Counted from the stretch's first letter, positions 1 through 7,436 are shown. The stretch: DNA of 64,000 nt from Pseudomonas sp. PDM16 (GCF_014851865.1 NZ_JACVAM010000002.1:62001-126000), one strand, 5' to 3'. Made by a program: numbers and translations. Notes: generated from the sequence alone by a model not told the origin.

Positions 1-465
1 CATAACCGGATAGCCGACTTCCTCACCGGCCTTGAGCGCGGCGTCGAGGTTTTCCAGCAACTCGGTGCCTTCGAGCATCGGCACGCCGTGCTGTTTCGCG
101 AGTGCCCTGGCGGTGTGCTTGAGGCCGAATACGCGCAGCTGCTCCGGCGTCGGGCCGACAAAGGCGATGCCGGCCGCTTCGCAGGCTTCGGCGAAGGCGG
201 CGTTCTCGGAGAGGAAGCCGTAGCCGGGGTGAATCGCTTTAGCACCAGTCTGCTTGGCCACGGCGAGGATCTTGTCGACCACCAGGTAGGTGCCGGCGGC
301 TGGGCCTTCGCCGAGGCTGAAGGCCTCATCGGCCTGCTGGATATGCAGGCTGGCGGCGTCGGCCTCGGAGTACACGGCCACGCCCTGCACATCGAGCTGA
401 CGCAGGGTGCGCAGGATGCGGCAGGCGATGGCGCCACGGTTGGCGATCAGGAGTTTGTCGAACAT
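1..465 (-). CDS. guanidine/urea carboxylase, biotin carboxylase N-terminal part (cut by window edge)
   Basis: This is the first 155 codons of a large biotin-dependent carboxylase; the rest lies left of the window. The start ATG gives a protein beginning MFDKLLIANRGAIACRI, the standard biotin-carboxylase N-domain opening, followed by the HPGYGFLSENAAFAEA block near residue 80 and FGLKHTAR near residue 113, which is typical of the urea-carboxylase branch. Proteins of this branch that sit beside DUF1989 genes and ykkC riboswitches carboxylate guanidine rather than urea (established for related enzymes). Carboxyguanidine is then deiminated to allophanate. Context here (riboswitches and DUF1989 pair upstream) favours guanidine. 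An allophanate hydrolase would be expected downstream, outside the window. Substrate choice is inference. Confidence 0.88.
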   Translation of the reverse strand, partial: MFDKLLIANRGAIACRILRTLRQLDVQGVAVYSEADAASLHIQQADEAFSLGEGPAAGTYLVVDKILAVAKQTGAKAIHPGYGFLSENAAFAEACEAAGIAFVGPTPEQLRVFGLKHTARALAKQHGVPMLEGTELLENLDAALKAGEEVGYPVM

Positions 466-698
466 CTGCTTGCCCTCGAAAGGGTTGGCGGGCCGTCCCG
501 CCGCTATTCGGTCTGCACCACGGTCGTCCGGGGTGGGAAATCGGTGTGGCTACCAGCGGGCTGGTGCCTAGGGTTTCTCGGTGGGCGTGGGCTTCTGCTC
601 CAGGCACTGGCCTGAGCGGCTCTGGCACAGTTGGTACAGCCACAGGCGCAGGTTGGCAGGGCCCCCGGCGCTCCGGACGGAGTCCGGAATAAACCGCT
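466..698. other. 233-bp gap between DUF1989 gene and carboxylase, with a hairpin
   Basis: No convincing gene is visible here although the two flanking genes run in the same direction. On the minus strand, just after the upstream gene, a short palindrome at about 670-690 pairs TCCGGAC with GTCCGGA around a 3-nt loop. It has no T-run, so it looks more like an RNA-stabilising or processing hairpin than a terminator. The carboxylase could be translated from the same transcript. Confidence 0.4.
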
Positions 699-1334
699 TC
701 AGTCCCATACCAGCACCTCGGCGGGGGTCGGGTTCCAGCCGTTGCACGGGTTGTTCAGTTGCGGGCAGTTGGAGATCAGCACGATGACGTCCATATGCGC
801 GACCAGTTCGACGTATTTGCCCGGCGCGGAGATGCCATCCTCGAAGGTCAGGCCGCCTTCCGGGGTGACGGGAACGTTCATAAAGAAGTTGATGTTGGCG
901 CCGATGTCGCGCTTCTCCAGGCGGCCGTCGTGCAGGCTGGCGCGCAGGAAGTTGTCGCGGCAGCTGTGCATGTAGCGCTTGTCGAGGGCGTATCTGACCG
1001 TGTTGCTCTCCTGGGCGCAGGCGCCGCCGAGGGTGTCGTGGCGGCCGCAGGTGTCGGCGCTGATGGTCAGCAGCGGATTGCCCAGGTTGGAGTAGAGGAC
1101 GGTGCCGGTGGTGAGGTACACGCTGTTCTGCTTGCGCAGGGTGCGTTGCGGGTCGTAGCGCTCGCGCGGGTTCTTCGCGCTGAAGAACAGCGTGTCGACC
1201 GCCTGGTTGCCTTCGAGGTCGAGCAGGCGCACGGTCTGCCCGGCTTTGACTTCGCAGAGGAACGGCTCGCCGGCCGGGATCTCGTGGCGGTAGACGGCGG
1301 TGGCGGCGTGCTTGTCGCTGGCGGTAAGGCTCAT
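699..1334 (-). CDS. DUF1989 protein, UAAP2 type: probable carboxyguanidine deiminase subunit
   Basis: 211 residues, starting at the ATG of MSLTASDKH; a longer upstream reading frame exists but would run into the neighbouring gene. It belongs to the urea-carboxylase-associated DUF1989 family. The motif DTCGRHD at residues 94-100 is shared with the neighbouring paralogue (DTCGWHD). Such pairs have been shown in other bacteria to form carboxyguanidine deiminase (CgdAB), converting carboxyguanidine to allophanate and ammonia in the cytoplasm. It lies 10 nt after the other DUF1989 gene, in the same operon as the ABC transporter. I do not assign A or B subunit letters. Confidence 0.85.
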   Translation of the reverse strand: MSLTASDKHAATAVYRHEIPAGEPFLCEVKAGQTVRLLDLEGNQAVDTLFFSAKNPRERYDPQRTLRKQNSVYLTTGTVLYSNLGNPLLTISADTCGRHDTLGGACAQESNTVRYALDKRYMHSCRDNFLRASLHDGRLEKRDIGANINFFMNVPVTPEGGLTFEDGISAPGKYVELVAHMDVIVLISNCPQLNNPCNGWNPTPAEVLVWD

Positions 1335-1344
1335 CTCGGCGTCC

Positions 1345-2073
1345 TCAGATATACAGGCGTTCGGTGTTGTGGAAGCCGCGGCCGTTTTCCGGGCGCGAGG
1401 TGCGGCAGAGCACGCTGATGCCATCGCTCTCGACGCGGCTCCAGCTCAGTTGCACCGGCTTGGGCGCGTATTGCGGGTTGGGGTCCAGCGGGTGCTGCAG
1501 GGCGGTGAGTACCACCAGGGTGTCCATCGGCGCGTACAGCTCGATGTAGTCGCCAGCCTGGGAGTTGCCCGGCTCGAAGTGGAAGCGGCCGTCGCCATCG
1601 ACGCTGACCTTGCTGAACAGGTTGAGCGCCATCAGCAGGTCCTGGATGTTCAGGTTCCACTTGCCCATTTCCACCAGCAGGTTGTCCACGCCGTTGCGGA
1701 AGTAGCCATTGCGCAGTTCCTGGTAGCGACCGGCGCCGTATTTCTCGCTGACTTCCTCGGCGTTGAGCACGCCGCCGAAGCTGTCATGCCAGCCGCAGGT
1801 GTCGGCGGTGATCGCCGCCAGGACTCTGCCCATATCCGAGTACAGGCAGTGGCCGGCGGTGAGCTTGGCGGTGTGCTGGCACTTGAGGGTGTCCGGCAGG
1901 TTCAGGCGCTCGCTTTTCTCGGCGGCGGAAAGCAGCAGCAGGCTGACGTTGGCGCTGCCTTCGAGGTCGGTAATGCGCAGCAGCTGGCCGCGCTTGAGGA
2001 CGAAGGAGGTGTGGCCGCCGCCGGGTACGAGTTCTTCGTACAGGCTGGGGCGCAGGGTCAGGGATGCAGTCAT
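1345..2073 (-). CDS. DUF1989 protein, UAAP1 type: probable carboxyguanidine deiminase subunit
   Basis: 242 residues, beginning MTASLTLRP. It is the larger partner of the DUF1989 pair, with the shared DTCGWHD motif at residues 91-97 and the family pattern of [15 protein letters not shown] near residue 32. The family was long annotated as urea-amidolyase-associated; in guanidine-using bacteria the two proteins together act as a carboxyguanidine deiminase. It starts 9 nt after the ABC ATPase gene stop, so translation is probably coupled. The two DUF1989 proteins are clearly related but divergent, as expected of a heteromer produced by an old duplication. Function is inferred from family and context. 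Confidence 0.86.
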   Translation of the reverse strand: MTASLTLRPSLYEELVPGGGHTSFVLKRGQLLRITDLEGSANVSLLLLSAAEKSERLNLPDTLKCQHTAKLTAGHCLYSDMGRVLAAITADTCGWHDSFGGVLNAEEVSEKYGAGRYQELRNGYFRNGVDNLLVEMGKWNLNIQDLLMALNLFSKVSVDGDGRFHFEPGNSQAGDYIELYAPMDTLVVLTALQHPLDPNPQYAPKPVQLSWSRVESDGISVLCRTSRPENGRGFHNTERLYI

Positions 2074-2082
2074 GGCTATTCC

Positions 2083-2877
2083 TTACAGGGCCGGTTGCGG
2101 GTTGCCGGTGACGTGCGCCGGCAAGGCGTTGACGGCGGCGCGGGTGGCGCGGCGGTCGCTGTTCAGGGGGATGTCGTAGGTGATGCGCGCGCCGAAGGCG
2201 TTCGGTGCGTGGGGGTCGATGCGGGTCTTGTCGAACACCAGCAGGCGGGTGCCGAGGCTGAAGCCTTCGCTCAGGTCATGGGTGACCATGAATACGGTCA
2301 GCTTGGTCTCGTGCCACAGCTCCAGCAGCAGGGCGTGCATGTCCTTGCGGATGCCCGGGTCGAGGGCGCCGAAGGGTTCGTCGAGCAGCAGCACGCGCGG
2401 CTTCATGATCAGCGCCTGGGCGATGGCCAGGCGCTGCTGCATGCCGCCGGAGAGCTGGCTAGGGTATTTGTCGAGGGCATGGCCGAGGCCGACTTTGCGC
2501 AGGATCACTTCGGCCTGGGCACGGGCGTCGCGCTTGGCCGCGCCGAACAGGCGGCCGAGCAACGGTGAGCGCGGCAGTTCCAGGCCGATGGCGACGTTAT
2601 CCAGTACGGAGAGGTGCGGGAACACCGAGTAACGCTGGAACACCACGCCACGGCTGCTATCCGGCTCACCGGCCAGCGGTTGGCCGCCGAGCAGGATCTC
2701 GCCACGGCTGGCGCGCTCCTGGCCCAGCAGCAGGCGCAGAAAGGTCGACTTGCCACAGCCGGAAGCGCCAACCAGGGTACAGAACTCGCCTTCGTTGATC
2801 GACAGATTCAGGCGCTCCAGTACCACTTGGTCGCCGTACTCCTGCCACACATTCTTGACCTCGATAAAGGCGCTCAT
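2083..2877 (-). CDS. ABC transporter ATP-binding protein (guanidine/urea-carboxylase-associated)
   Basis: 264 residues. Walker A is GASGCGKST (37-45), the Q-loop follows VVFQ near residue 80, the signature is LSGGMQQRL (142-150), Walker B is LLLDEP (163-168) and the H-loop histidine is at 200. It resembles the NitT/TauT subfamily used for nitrate, taurine and similar small solutes. The start codon overlaps the permease stop by 4 nt (ATGA). With the permease and one or both upstream binding proteins it should form an importer for guanidine or a related nitrogen source; the substrate is inferred from the riboswitches. Confidence 0.93.
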   Translation of the reverse strand: MSAFIEVKNVWQEYGDQVVLERLNLSINEGEFCTLVGASGCGKSTFLRLLLGQERASRGEILLGGQPLAGEPDSSRGVVFQRYSVFPHLSVLDNVAIGLELPRSPLLGRLFGAAKRDARAQAEVILRKVGLGHALDKYPSQLSGGMQQRLAIAQALIMKPRVLLLDEPFGALDPGIRKDMHALLLELWHETKLTVFMVTHDLSEGFSLGTRLLVFDKTRIDPHAPNAFGARITYDIPLNSDRRATRAAVNALPAHVTGNPQPAL

Positions 2878-3689
2878 GCTTTCGCTCCTTCATACCAGGG
2901 GAAGCACAGGCGGGTGAGCTGGCGCAGGCCCAGGTCCATCAGCCAGGCGAGCAGGGTGATCCACACCACGTACGGCAGGATCACGTCCATCGCCATGTAG
3001 CGACGCACGAGGAAGATGCGGTAGCCAAGGCCGTCGGTAGAGGCGATGGCTTCGGCAGCGATAAGGAACAGCCAGGCCGAGCCGAGCACCAGGCGCAGGG
3101 CGATCAGCAGGCGCGGCAGCAGTTGCGGCAGCACCACACGGAGGATCAGGGTCCAGGTGCTGGCGCCGAGGGTCTGCGCTTTGATCAGGATCTCGGTGGG
3201 AATCTCGCGGGCACGCTGTTCCAGATCGCGGGCCAGTACCGGAGTGATGCCGATCACGATCAGCATCACCTTGGACAGTTCACCGAGGCCGAAAACGATG
3301 AACAGGATCGGCAGGATCGCCAGCGGCGGCACCATCGACAGCACGGTCAGCAGCGGCGACAGCGGCGCGCGGAACAGCGGCAGGATGCCCGCCGCGATGC
3401 CCAGGCACAGGCCGACCAGGGCGGCGATGCCGATGCCCATACCGAGGCGCTTGAGGCTGGCCGCGCTGTCTTCCCAGAACAGGTAGTTGCCGCTGCGCTT
3501 GTCCTCGGTGAAGGCCAGGCGGTCGATTGCGCTGACCATCTGACTGGCGCTGGGCAACAGCTTGTCGTTGGGGTTCTCCGTCAGCCGCGCCGCCGAGCCC
3601 ACGAAGTAGGCGAACAGCAGCAGGGCGAACGGCAGCAGGATCAGCAGCAGGCGGCCGCCGCGGTCCGGATGTCGGTTGATCAGGCGCAT
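2874..3689 (-). CDS. ABC transporter permease, NitT/TauT type
   Basis: 271 residues, starting at MRLINRHPDRG; an upstream in-frame start exists but it would extend through an intergenic hairpin repeat. The protein has a first membrane helix at about residues 13-32, then the inner-membrane core with the EAA-type loop around ...EIPTEILIKAQTLGAS, which contacts the ATPase. It is a single-permease system, so a homodimer is expected. It lies between the binding protein gene (62-nt gap with a hairpin) and the ATPase (4-nt overlap). Only one permease and ATPase are encoded although two binding proteins are present. Confidence 0.92.
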   Translation of the reverse strand: MRLINRHPDRGGRLLLILLPFALLLFAYFVGSAARLTENPNDKLLPSASQMVSAIDRLAFTEDKRSGNYLFWEDSAASLKRLGMGIGIAALVGLCLGIAAGILPLFRAPLSPLLTVLSMVPPLAILPILFIVFGLGELSKVMLIVIGITPVLARDLEQRAREIPTEILIKAQTLGASTWTLILRVVLPQLLPRLLIALRLVLGSAWLFLIAAEAIASTDGLGYRIFLVRRYMAMDVILPYVVWITLLAWLMDLGLRQLTRLCFPWYEGAKA

Positions 3690-3718
3690 GGTGTTCCTCG
3701 GACGTTCACATTCCCCAT

Positions 3719-3744
3719 TCCCCTCTCCCGGAGGGAGAGGGGGC
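3719..3744. repeat. GGGAGAGG-type palindromic repeat between binding protein and permease genes
   Basis: A palindrome pairing CCCTCTCCC with GGGAGAGGG, followed on the plus strand by GCCAGGGC. It shares its core with the inverted pair at 59245-59344, so it is a single copy of the same small extragenic repeat. It sits between a binding-protein gene and its permease, a place where such hairpins commonly protect the upstream mRNA and raise binding protein over permease levels (inference). Confidence 0.7.
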
Positions 3745-3751
3745 CAGGGCT

Positions 3752-4819
3752 TCAAAGCTTGCCGTCGGCCGCCAGCTGCATGAACGACGGGTCGAAGCGC
3801 AGCTTGACGTTGCTCTTGTCGCCGGTGACCACGTTGCGGGCGAAGCTCATGCCGATGGCGTCGGCGTTTTGCGCACCCTCGCCGAGCAGGCCGTGGTCGA
3901 AGGAGAAGCTGGCCACCTTGCTCATGGTCGCCGGCAGTTTCGGGCTGTTGGCGAAGGCCACGGCGTCCTTGGCCGAATAGAACATCTTGGTCGCCGCCAG
4001 TTGCGCCTCGTAGCCGGCCAGGTCGGTGCCGGAGGCCTTGGCCATGTGCTCGCGGGCCGCCTTGCCTTCGGCAGTATCGGCACTCATGGTCGCCATGATT
4101 TCGTACCAGGCACCGGTCAGGGCTTTGCCCAGGGCAGGGTTGTCCTTCAGGGTCTCGCTGTTGACCACCATCAGGTCGATGATCTCGCCGGGGATCTGGC
4201 TGGAGTCGAACACCTTGGTCACGCCCGGGGTGGCTTCGATTTCGGCCAGTAGCGGGTTCCAGGTGGCCACGGCTTTCACGTCGCTGGTGGCGAAGGCGGC
4301 GACCATGTCGGCGTCGGAGGTGTTCACCACTTTCAGGTCCTTCTCGCTCAGGTCAGCCTTTTCCAGGCCGCGGGCGAGCAGGTAGTGGGAGACGGAGAGT
4401 TCGACCAGGTTGACGTCCAGGCCCTTGAGGTCGCCCAGGGTTTTCTTCTCGCCCTTGAGCACGATGCCGTCGTTGCCGTTGGAGAAGTCGCCGATCACCA
4501 GCGCGGTGCTGTCCACGCCACCGGCTGCGGGAATGGTCAGGGCGTCCATGTTGGTCATGGTGCAGCCGTCGAACTGGCCGGCGGTGTACTGGTTGATCGA
4601 CTCGACGTAGTCGTTGAGCTGGGTCACTTCGATGGCGATGTCGTACTTCTTCGCCCACTTGTCGACGATGCCCTGTGCGGCGCCGTATTCCCATGGCATC
4701 CAGCCGGCGTAGATGGTCCAGCAGACGTTGAATTGGTCTTTCTTCTCGGCATGAGCGGGGATGCTCAGGGCGGCAGCGAGGCCGGCGGCAATCAGCGAGG
4801 ACAGCAGGGACTTGCGCAT
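3752..4819 (-). CDS. periplasmic binding protein 1 of the guanidine/urea-carboxylase-associated ABC transporter
   Basis: 355 residues. The start at MRKSLLSSLIAAG is set by a GGAGG ribosome site 7 nt upstream and by a classic signal peptide ending near AHA-EKK; the longer reading frame upstream runs through a riboswitch and is not coding. The mature protein has the family's conserved FNVCWTIYAGWMPW opening and the YTAGQFDGCTMTNMDALTIPAA block. It belongs to the putative urea ABC transporter substrate-binding family found in urea-carboxylase regions. A clear paralogue lies upstream at 5291-6349. Expression should be under the guanidine-I riboswitch at 4880-4972 and the sigma-54-type promoter at 5033-5048. 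Periplasmic. Confidence 0.93.
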   Translation of the reverse strand: MRKSLLSSLIAAGLAAALSIPAHAEKKDQFNVCWTIYAGWMPWEYGAAQGIVDKWAKKYDIAIEVTQLNDYVESINQYTAGQFDGCTMTNMDALTIPAAGGVDSTALVIGDFSNGNDGIVLKGEKKTLGDLKGLDVNLVELSVSHYLLARGLEKADLSEKDLKVVNTSDADMVAAFATSDVKAVATWNPLLAEIEATPGVTKVFDSSQIPGEIIDLMVVNSETLKDNPALGKALTGAWYEIMATMSADTAEGKAAREHMAKASGTDLAGYEAQLAATKMFYSAKDAVAFANSPKLPATMSKVASFSFDHGLLGEGAQNADAIGMSFARNVVTGDKSNVKLRFDPSFMQLAADGKL

Positions 4820-4879
4820 GGGTAGACCTCCAGTTCTAGGGATGCGGGCAGGAGCGGCGCGGCACTGGCCTGTGCGCGT

Positions 4880-4972
4880 TCTCCCGGGCTTTTGTCCCGC
4901 CGTGTAACCCCTGTCGAGGTCGCCAACTCTCGGACCAGCCGCCCGTCGTGGTGGACGGGCCGGAACCCTAGT
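4880..4972 (-). ncRNA. guanidine-I (ykkC) riboswitch, copy 1
   Basis: Read on the minus strand, the leader contains the ykkC landmarks in order: CTAGGGTTCCG, CTGGTCCGAGAG, ACACGGCGGGACAAAAGCC and CCGGGAGA. These are the most conserved blocks of the guanidine-sensing class. The variable stem after the first block (GCCCGTC with GACGGGC) is intact. The aptamer ends about 60 nt before the start codon of the binding protein gene. I see no intrinsic terminator between aptamer and start codon, so control may be translational. The sensed ligand is taken from the established class. Confidence 0.95.
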
Positions 4973-5032
4973 CGGCCATTGCAAGTTGTAGTGCCGCGCC
5001 CCTGGCGGGGTGCTTCTGCATGGTTGGGCTGT

Positions 5033-5048
5033 AGCGAACATCGTGCCA
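5033..5048 (-). promoter_or_regulatory. sigma-54 promoter, copy 1
   Basis: On the minus strand the 16-mer TGGCACGATGTTCGCT matches the RpoN consensus TGGCACG-N4-TTGCW at all fixed positions except one, with the required GG-N10-GC spacing. The predicted transcript start is near 5022, about 50 nt before the riboswitch. The same 16-mer occurs at 6538-6553 in front of the second unit. Confidence 0.75.
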
Positions 5049-5113
5049 GCTGCCGATTGCCCCGGATTTGCTGGGGCAGCGCTTGCTGTCGGTAGCCAAC
5101 TGGCGAACATCGC

Positions 5114-5128
5114 GCACGAAAGCGGTGC
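5114..5128. promoter_or_regulatory. candidate NtrC enhancer site, copy 1
   Basis: GCACGAAAGCGGTGC matches the NtrC dyad GCACC-N5-GGTGC at 9 of 10 fixed positions. It lies about 65-80 bp upstream of the sigma-54 promoter, a usual place for an enhancer. The activator itself is not in the window. Confidence 0.5.
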
Positions 5129-5148
5129 GCGGTGTTCGCTGTTGGTGC

Positions 5149-5293
5149 TTAGAGCCTGTTTCGAGTCTCTTGAGCTAGAGCCAGGCAAGGCGAAATTGGG
5201 TGAGGGCGCGGAGTTTACGAGGTGTAAATGAGCAGCCCGAACCCAATTTCAACGCAGCATGGCCGACGATCAAGAGATTCGAGACCGGTTCTA
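5149..5293. mobile_element. MITE-like palindromic element, about 145 bp
   Basis: The ends are imperfect inverted repeats: the left end from 5150 and the reverse complement of the right end match at about 21 of 27 positions (core TCTCTTGA). An inner perfect 10-bp inverted repeat, GAAATTGGGT with ACCCAATTTC, is at about 5192 and 5242, so the whole element can fold as one long hairpin. TAGAGC occurs at both borders and may be a target duplication. No protein is encoded. Its right end abuts the TAG stop of binding protein 2, and the hairpin may terminate that transcript. Confidence 0.65.
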
Positions 5294-6349
5294 GAGCTGG
5301 TTGTCGGCGGCCAGCTGCATATAGGTCGGATTGAAGCGCAGCATGATCTGCGAGGGGTTGCCCAGTACGCGGTTATCGCTGAAGGCGATACCCAGGCGTT
5401 GCAGGCCTTTTCCTTCGCCGAGCAGTTGCTGGGCGTCGGCGAAGTTGGCCACGCGCTGCATCAGGTCCGGCATCTTCTCGCCACGGGCGAAGGCAGCTGC
5501 CGAACGCGGAGCGTAGAAGGAACGGATGGTGCGCAACTGTTCGTCGAAGTCAGCGGGCGTGGTGTCCGCTGCGCTGGCCATCTTGGCGCGTGCGGCTGCG
5601 CCAGCTGGGGTTGGCAGGCCCATCAGACGCATGCCCTCGAACCAGGCGCCGGTCAGGGCGCGGCCCAGTTCGGGGTGTTGGGTCAGGGTCTGGCTGTTGA
5701 TCACCAGCAGGTCGAGGATCTCGCCGGGTACATGGTGCGAGCTGAACACCTGCACGCTGTCGCCGTCCTGACGCAGATCGGAGAGGATAGGGTTCCAGGT
5801 CACCACGGCATCACCCTTGCCACTGCGCCAGATCTGAGCCAGGTCCTTGTCAGAGACGTTCTCGATCGTTACGTCCGAAGGCTGCAGATGTGCCCATTCC
5901 AGAGCGCGGCTGAGCAGGTAGTGGGACACCGAGTTCTCCACCAGCAGGATGGTCTTGCCCTTGAGGTCTTTCAGGTCCTTGCTGCCGCCGCGTACCAGAA
6001 TGCCGTCGGCACCGGCGGAGAAGTCTCCGACGATGAGCGCGGTGGAATCCACGCCTGCGGCAGCGGGAATGGTCAGGGCGTCCATGTTGGTCATGGAGCA
6101 GGCGTCGTACTGGTTGGCGGTGTATTGCTCGATGGAGGCGACATAGTCCGGCACCTGCTCGACCTGGATCTCGACACCGTACTTCTTCGCCCATTTGTCG
6201 ATGATGCCTTCTTCGGCGATGTAGCCCCACAGCATCCAGCCGGCGTAGATCGACCAGCATACCTTGAACGGGCGTTTCTCGGGGGCGGCGTGGGCAGGCT
6301 GTACGAGCAGCAGAGCGAGCAGGGAAGAGCACAACAGGCGGTTGAGCAT
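5291..6349 (-). CDS. periplasmic binding protein 2, paralogue in the guanidine module
   Basis: 352 residues, starting MLNRLLCSSLLALLL with a signal peptide ending near AHA-APEK. It shares with binding protein 1 the FKVCWSIYAGWM opening, the DKWAKKYG block, the SMTNMDALTIPAA block and the C-terminal MQLAAD ending, so the two are products of duplication. Upstream reading frame beyond the ATG passes through a riboswitch. It has its own riboswitch (6401-6493) and sigma-54-type promoter (6538-6553), and no permease of its own, so it probably serves the same importer with a different affinity or substrate (inference). Its TAG stop abuts a MITE-like element. Confidence 0.92.
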   Translation of the reverse strand: MLNRLLCSSLLALLLVQPAHAAPEKRPFKVCWSIYAGWMLWGYIAEEGIIDKWAKKYGVEIQVEQVPDYVASIEQYTANQYDACSMTNMDALTIPAAAGVDSTALIVGDFSAGADGILVRGGSKDLKDLKGKTILLVENSVSHYLLSRALEWAHLQPSDVTIENVSDKDLAQIWRSGKGDAVVTWNPILSDLRQDGDSVQVFSSHHVPGEILDLLVINSQTLTQHPELGRALTGAWFEGMRLMGLPTPAGAAARAKMASAADTTPADFDEQLRTIRSFYAPRSAAAFARGEKMPDLMQRVANFADAQQLLGEGKGLQRLGIAFSDNRVLGNPSQIMLRFNPTYMQLAADNQL

Positions 6350-6400
6350 GGAGACCTCGGGACAGTGGACGGGAAGTGGCTGGCGGCCATGCCTTGTACT

Positions 6401-6493
6401 TCTCCCGGGCTTTTGTCCCGCCGTGTAACCCCTGTCGAGGTCGCCCACTCTCGGACCAGTCGCTCGTCGTGTGAGACGAGCCGGAACCCTAGT
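6401..6493 (-). ncRNA. guanidine-I (ykkC) riboswitch, copy 2
   Basis: The minus strand shows the same conserved blocks as copy 1: CTAGGGTTCCGG, CTGGTCCGAGAG, ACACGGCGGGACAAAAGCC and CCGGGAGA. The variable stem differs in sequence (GCTCGTC with GACGAGC in place of the copy 1 bases) while keeping pairing, which is compensatory change and supports a functional RNA. The aptamer ends about 50 nt before the start codon of binding protein 2, again without an obvious terminator. Confidence 0.95.
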
Positions 6494-6537
6494 CGGCCAT
6501 TGCAAGTGGTGCCATGCGCCACATTCGGCACGGTTGA

Positions 6538-6553
6538 AGCGAACATCGTGCCA
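6538..6553 (-). promoter_or_regulatory. sigma-54 promoter, copy 2
   Basis: TGGCACGATGTTCGCT on the minus strand, identical to the 16-mer at 5033-5048, with GG-N10-GC spacing. The predicted start is near 6527, about 35 nt before the riboswitch. Flanking sequence differs from copy 1, so the identity of this block is notable. Confidence 0.75.
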
Positions 6554-6607
6554 GATTGCCGAGGACGCGCACGGAGTGCGCAGGTATTGCGAGAAGAACG
6601 GGGTGGG

Positions 6608-6624
6608 TGCGCCATCCTCGTGCA
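6608..6624. promoter_or_regulatory. candidate NtrC enhancer site, copy 2
   Basis: TGCGCCATCCTCGTGCA matches the extended NtrC dyad TGCACC-N5-GGTGCA at 10 of 12 fixed positions. It lies about 55-70 bp upstream of the second sigma-54 promoter, a spacing similar to that of the first unit. Confidence 0.45.
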
Positions 6625-6680
6625 TGGGCTGATTGGCGTGCCTGTGTGCGGTGCGGATGGCCGAGAGGGCCAGGTGGTCT

Positions 6681-7436
6681 CTATTGGGTCAGGCTCAATG
6701 GCTGCTGAATTTCCAGCAGGTATTGCGCGACTCTGCCGCTGTCCCGAAGTTGTCGGAGCCCACGGTTGAAACTCTGCAGTTTCTCTTCGTTGCCTACGAT
6801 CCTTTTCGACAGCATCAGGTGCAGGCTGTCGGTGCGCAGGGGGTGCGGGTGGAAGCTGAGTTGGGCGCGTTCATCGCGAGTGAAGCGGTTGTGCAGAAGA
6901 TCGAAGGCGACGATCTTGTCCATCGGAAATACGTCCAGCCTTCCGGCCAACAACATCCGCAAACCCTGCTCCTCGGTGCTGAGGCGTCGGACGCGAAGCA
7001 CGCCATCTTGCTCGGCACTGCTGAAGGCTTCGCCATAGTCGTAGTCGATGGCTCCGCCTACCCGCAGCCCTTGGAGATCGCCGACCTCGCCCCATTCGAC
7101 GGGCAGATCCTTGCGATGGAAGAAGTAGTAGCCACTCTCAACCACCGGGTCGCTGATGAAAAAGGCTTCCTCGCGACCTGGGCTGCGGAGCCACACGGCA
7201 CTGCCGTCGCTCGTACCTCGCTCCGCGTTATGCAGCGCTCTTGCCCAGGGATGAAACTCCCACTTCACCTGGACGCCCTCCTGGGCGAATGCCTCCTCGA
7301 CTATGCGTGAGGCCACTCCATGGAAGGGGAGGTTTTCACCAAGATAAGGCGGCCATTCCCCGTTGGTCAGGCGGAGTTCGTCGGCGATAGAGGCAGATGA
7401 AACCAGCAGGATAAACAGCAGAGAGAGCAGTCGCAT
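6681..7436 (-). CDS. periplasmic amino-acid-type substrate-binding protein (SBP_bac_3)
   Basis: 251 residues with a signal peptide (MRLLSLLFILLVSSASIA) and the family-3 binding-protein pattern: LTNGEWPPYLGENLPFHGVASRIVEEAF at the start, then RGTSDGSAVWL and ISDPVVESGYYFF. No permease or ATPase is adjacent, so it is an orphan as seen here; orphan proteins of this type in Pseudomonas may be sensory or serve a distant transporter. It ends about 55 nt before the candidate NtrC site of the guanidine unit, so the two are probably separate transcripts. The ligand cannot be read from sequence. Confidence 0.82.
   Translation of the reverse strand: MRLLSLLFILLVSSASIADELRLTNGEWPPYLGENLPFHGVASRIVEEAFAQEGVQVKWEFHPWARALHNAERGTSDGSAVWLRSPGREEAFFISDPVVESGYYFFHRKDLPVEWGEVGDLQGLRVGGAIDYDYGEAFSSAEQDGVLRVRRLSTEEQGLRMLLAGRLDVFPMDKIVAFDLLHNRFTRDERAQLSFHPHPLRTDSLHLMLSKRIVGNEEKLQSFNRGLRQLRDSGRVAQYLLEIQQPLSLTQ

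Noticed and set aside
1300..2568. Long plus-strand open frame (422 codons) opposite the deiminase and ATPase genes
   Set aside because: It lies opposite three well-recognised genes and has repetitive Val/Ala/Gln composition typical of antisense shadows.
3752..5188. An open frame 123 codons longer at the start of binding protein 1
   Set aside because: The extension passes through a guanidine-I riboswitch and a GC-rich leader; the ATG at 4819 has a good ribosome site and a signal peptide.
5228..6769. Long plus-strand open frame opposite binding protein 2
   Set aside because: It is the antisense of a real gene and its riboswitch; high-GC codon bias of the true gene keeps the opposite frame open. 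It has no recognisable domain.
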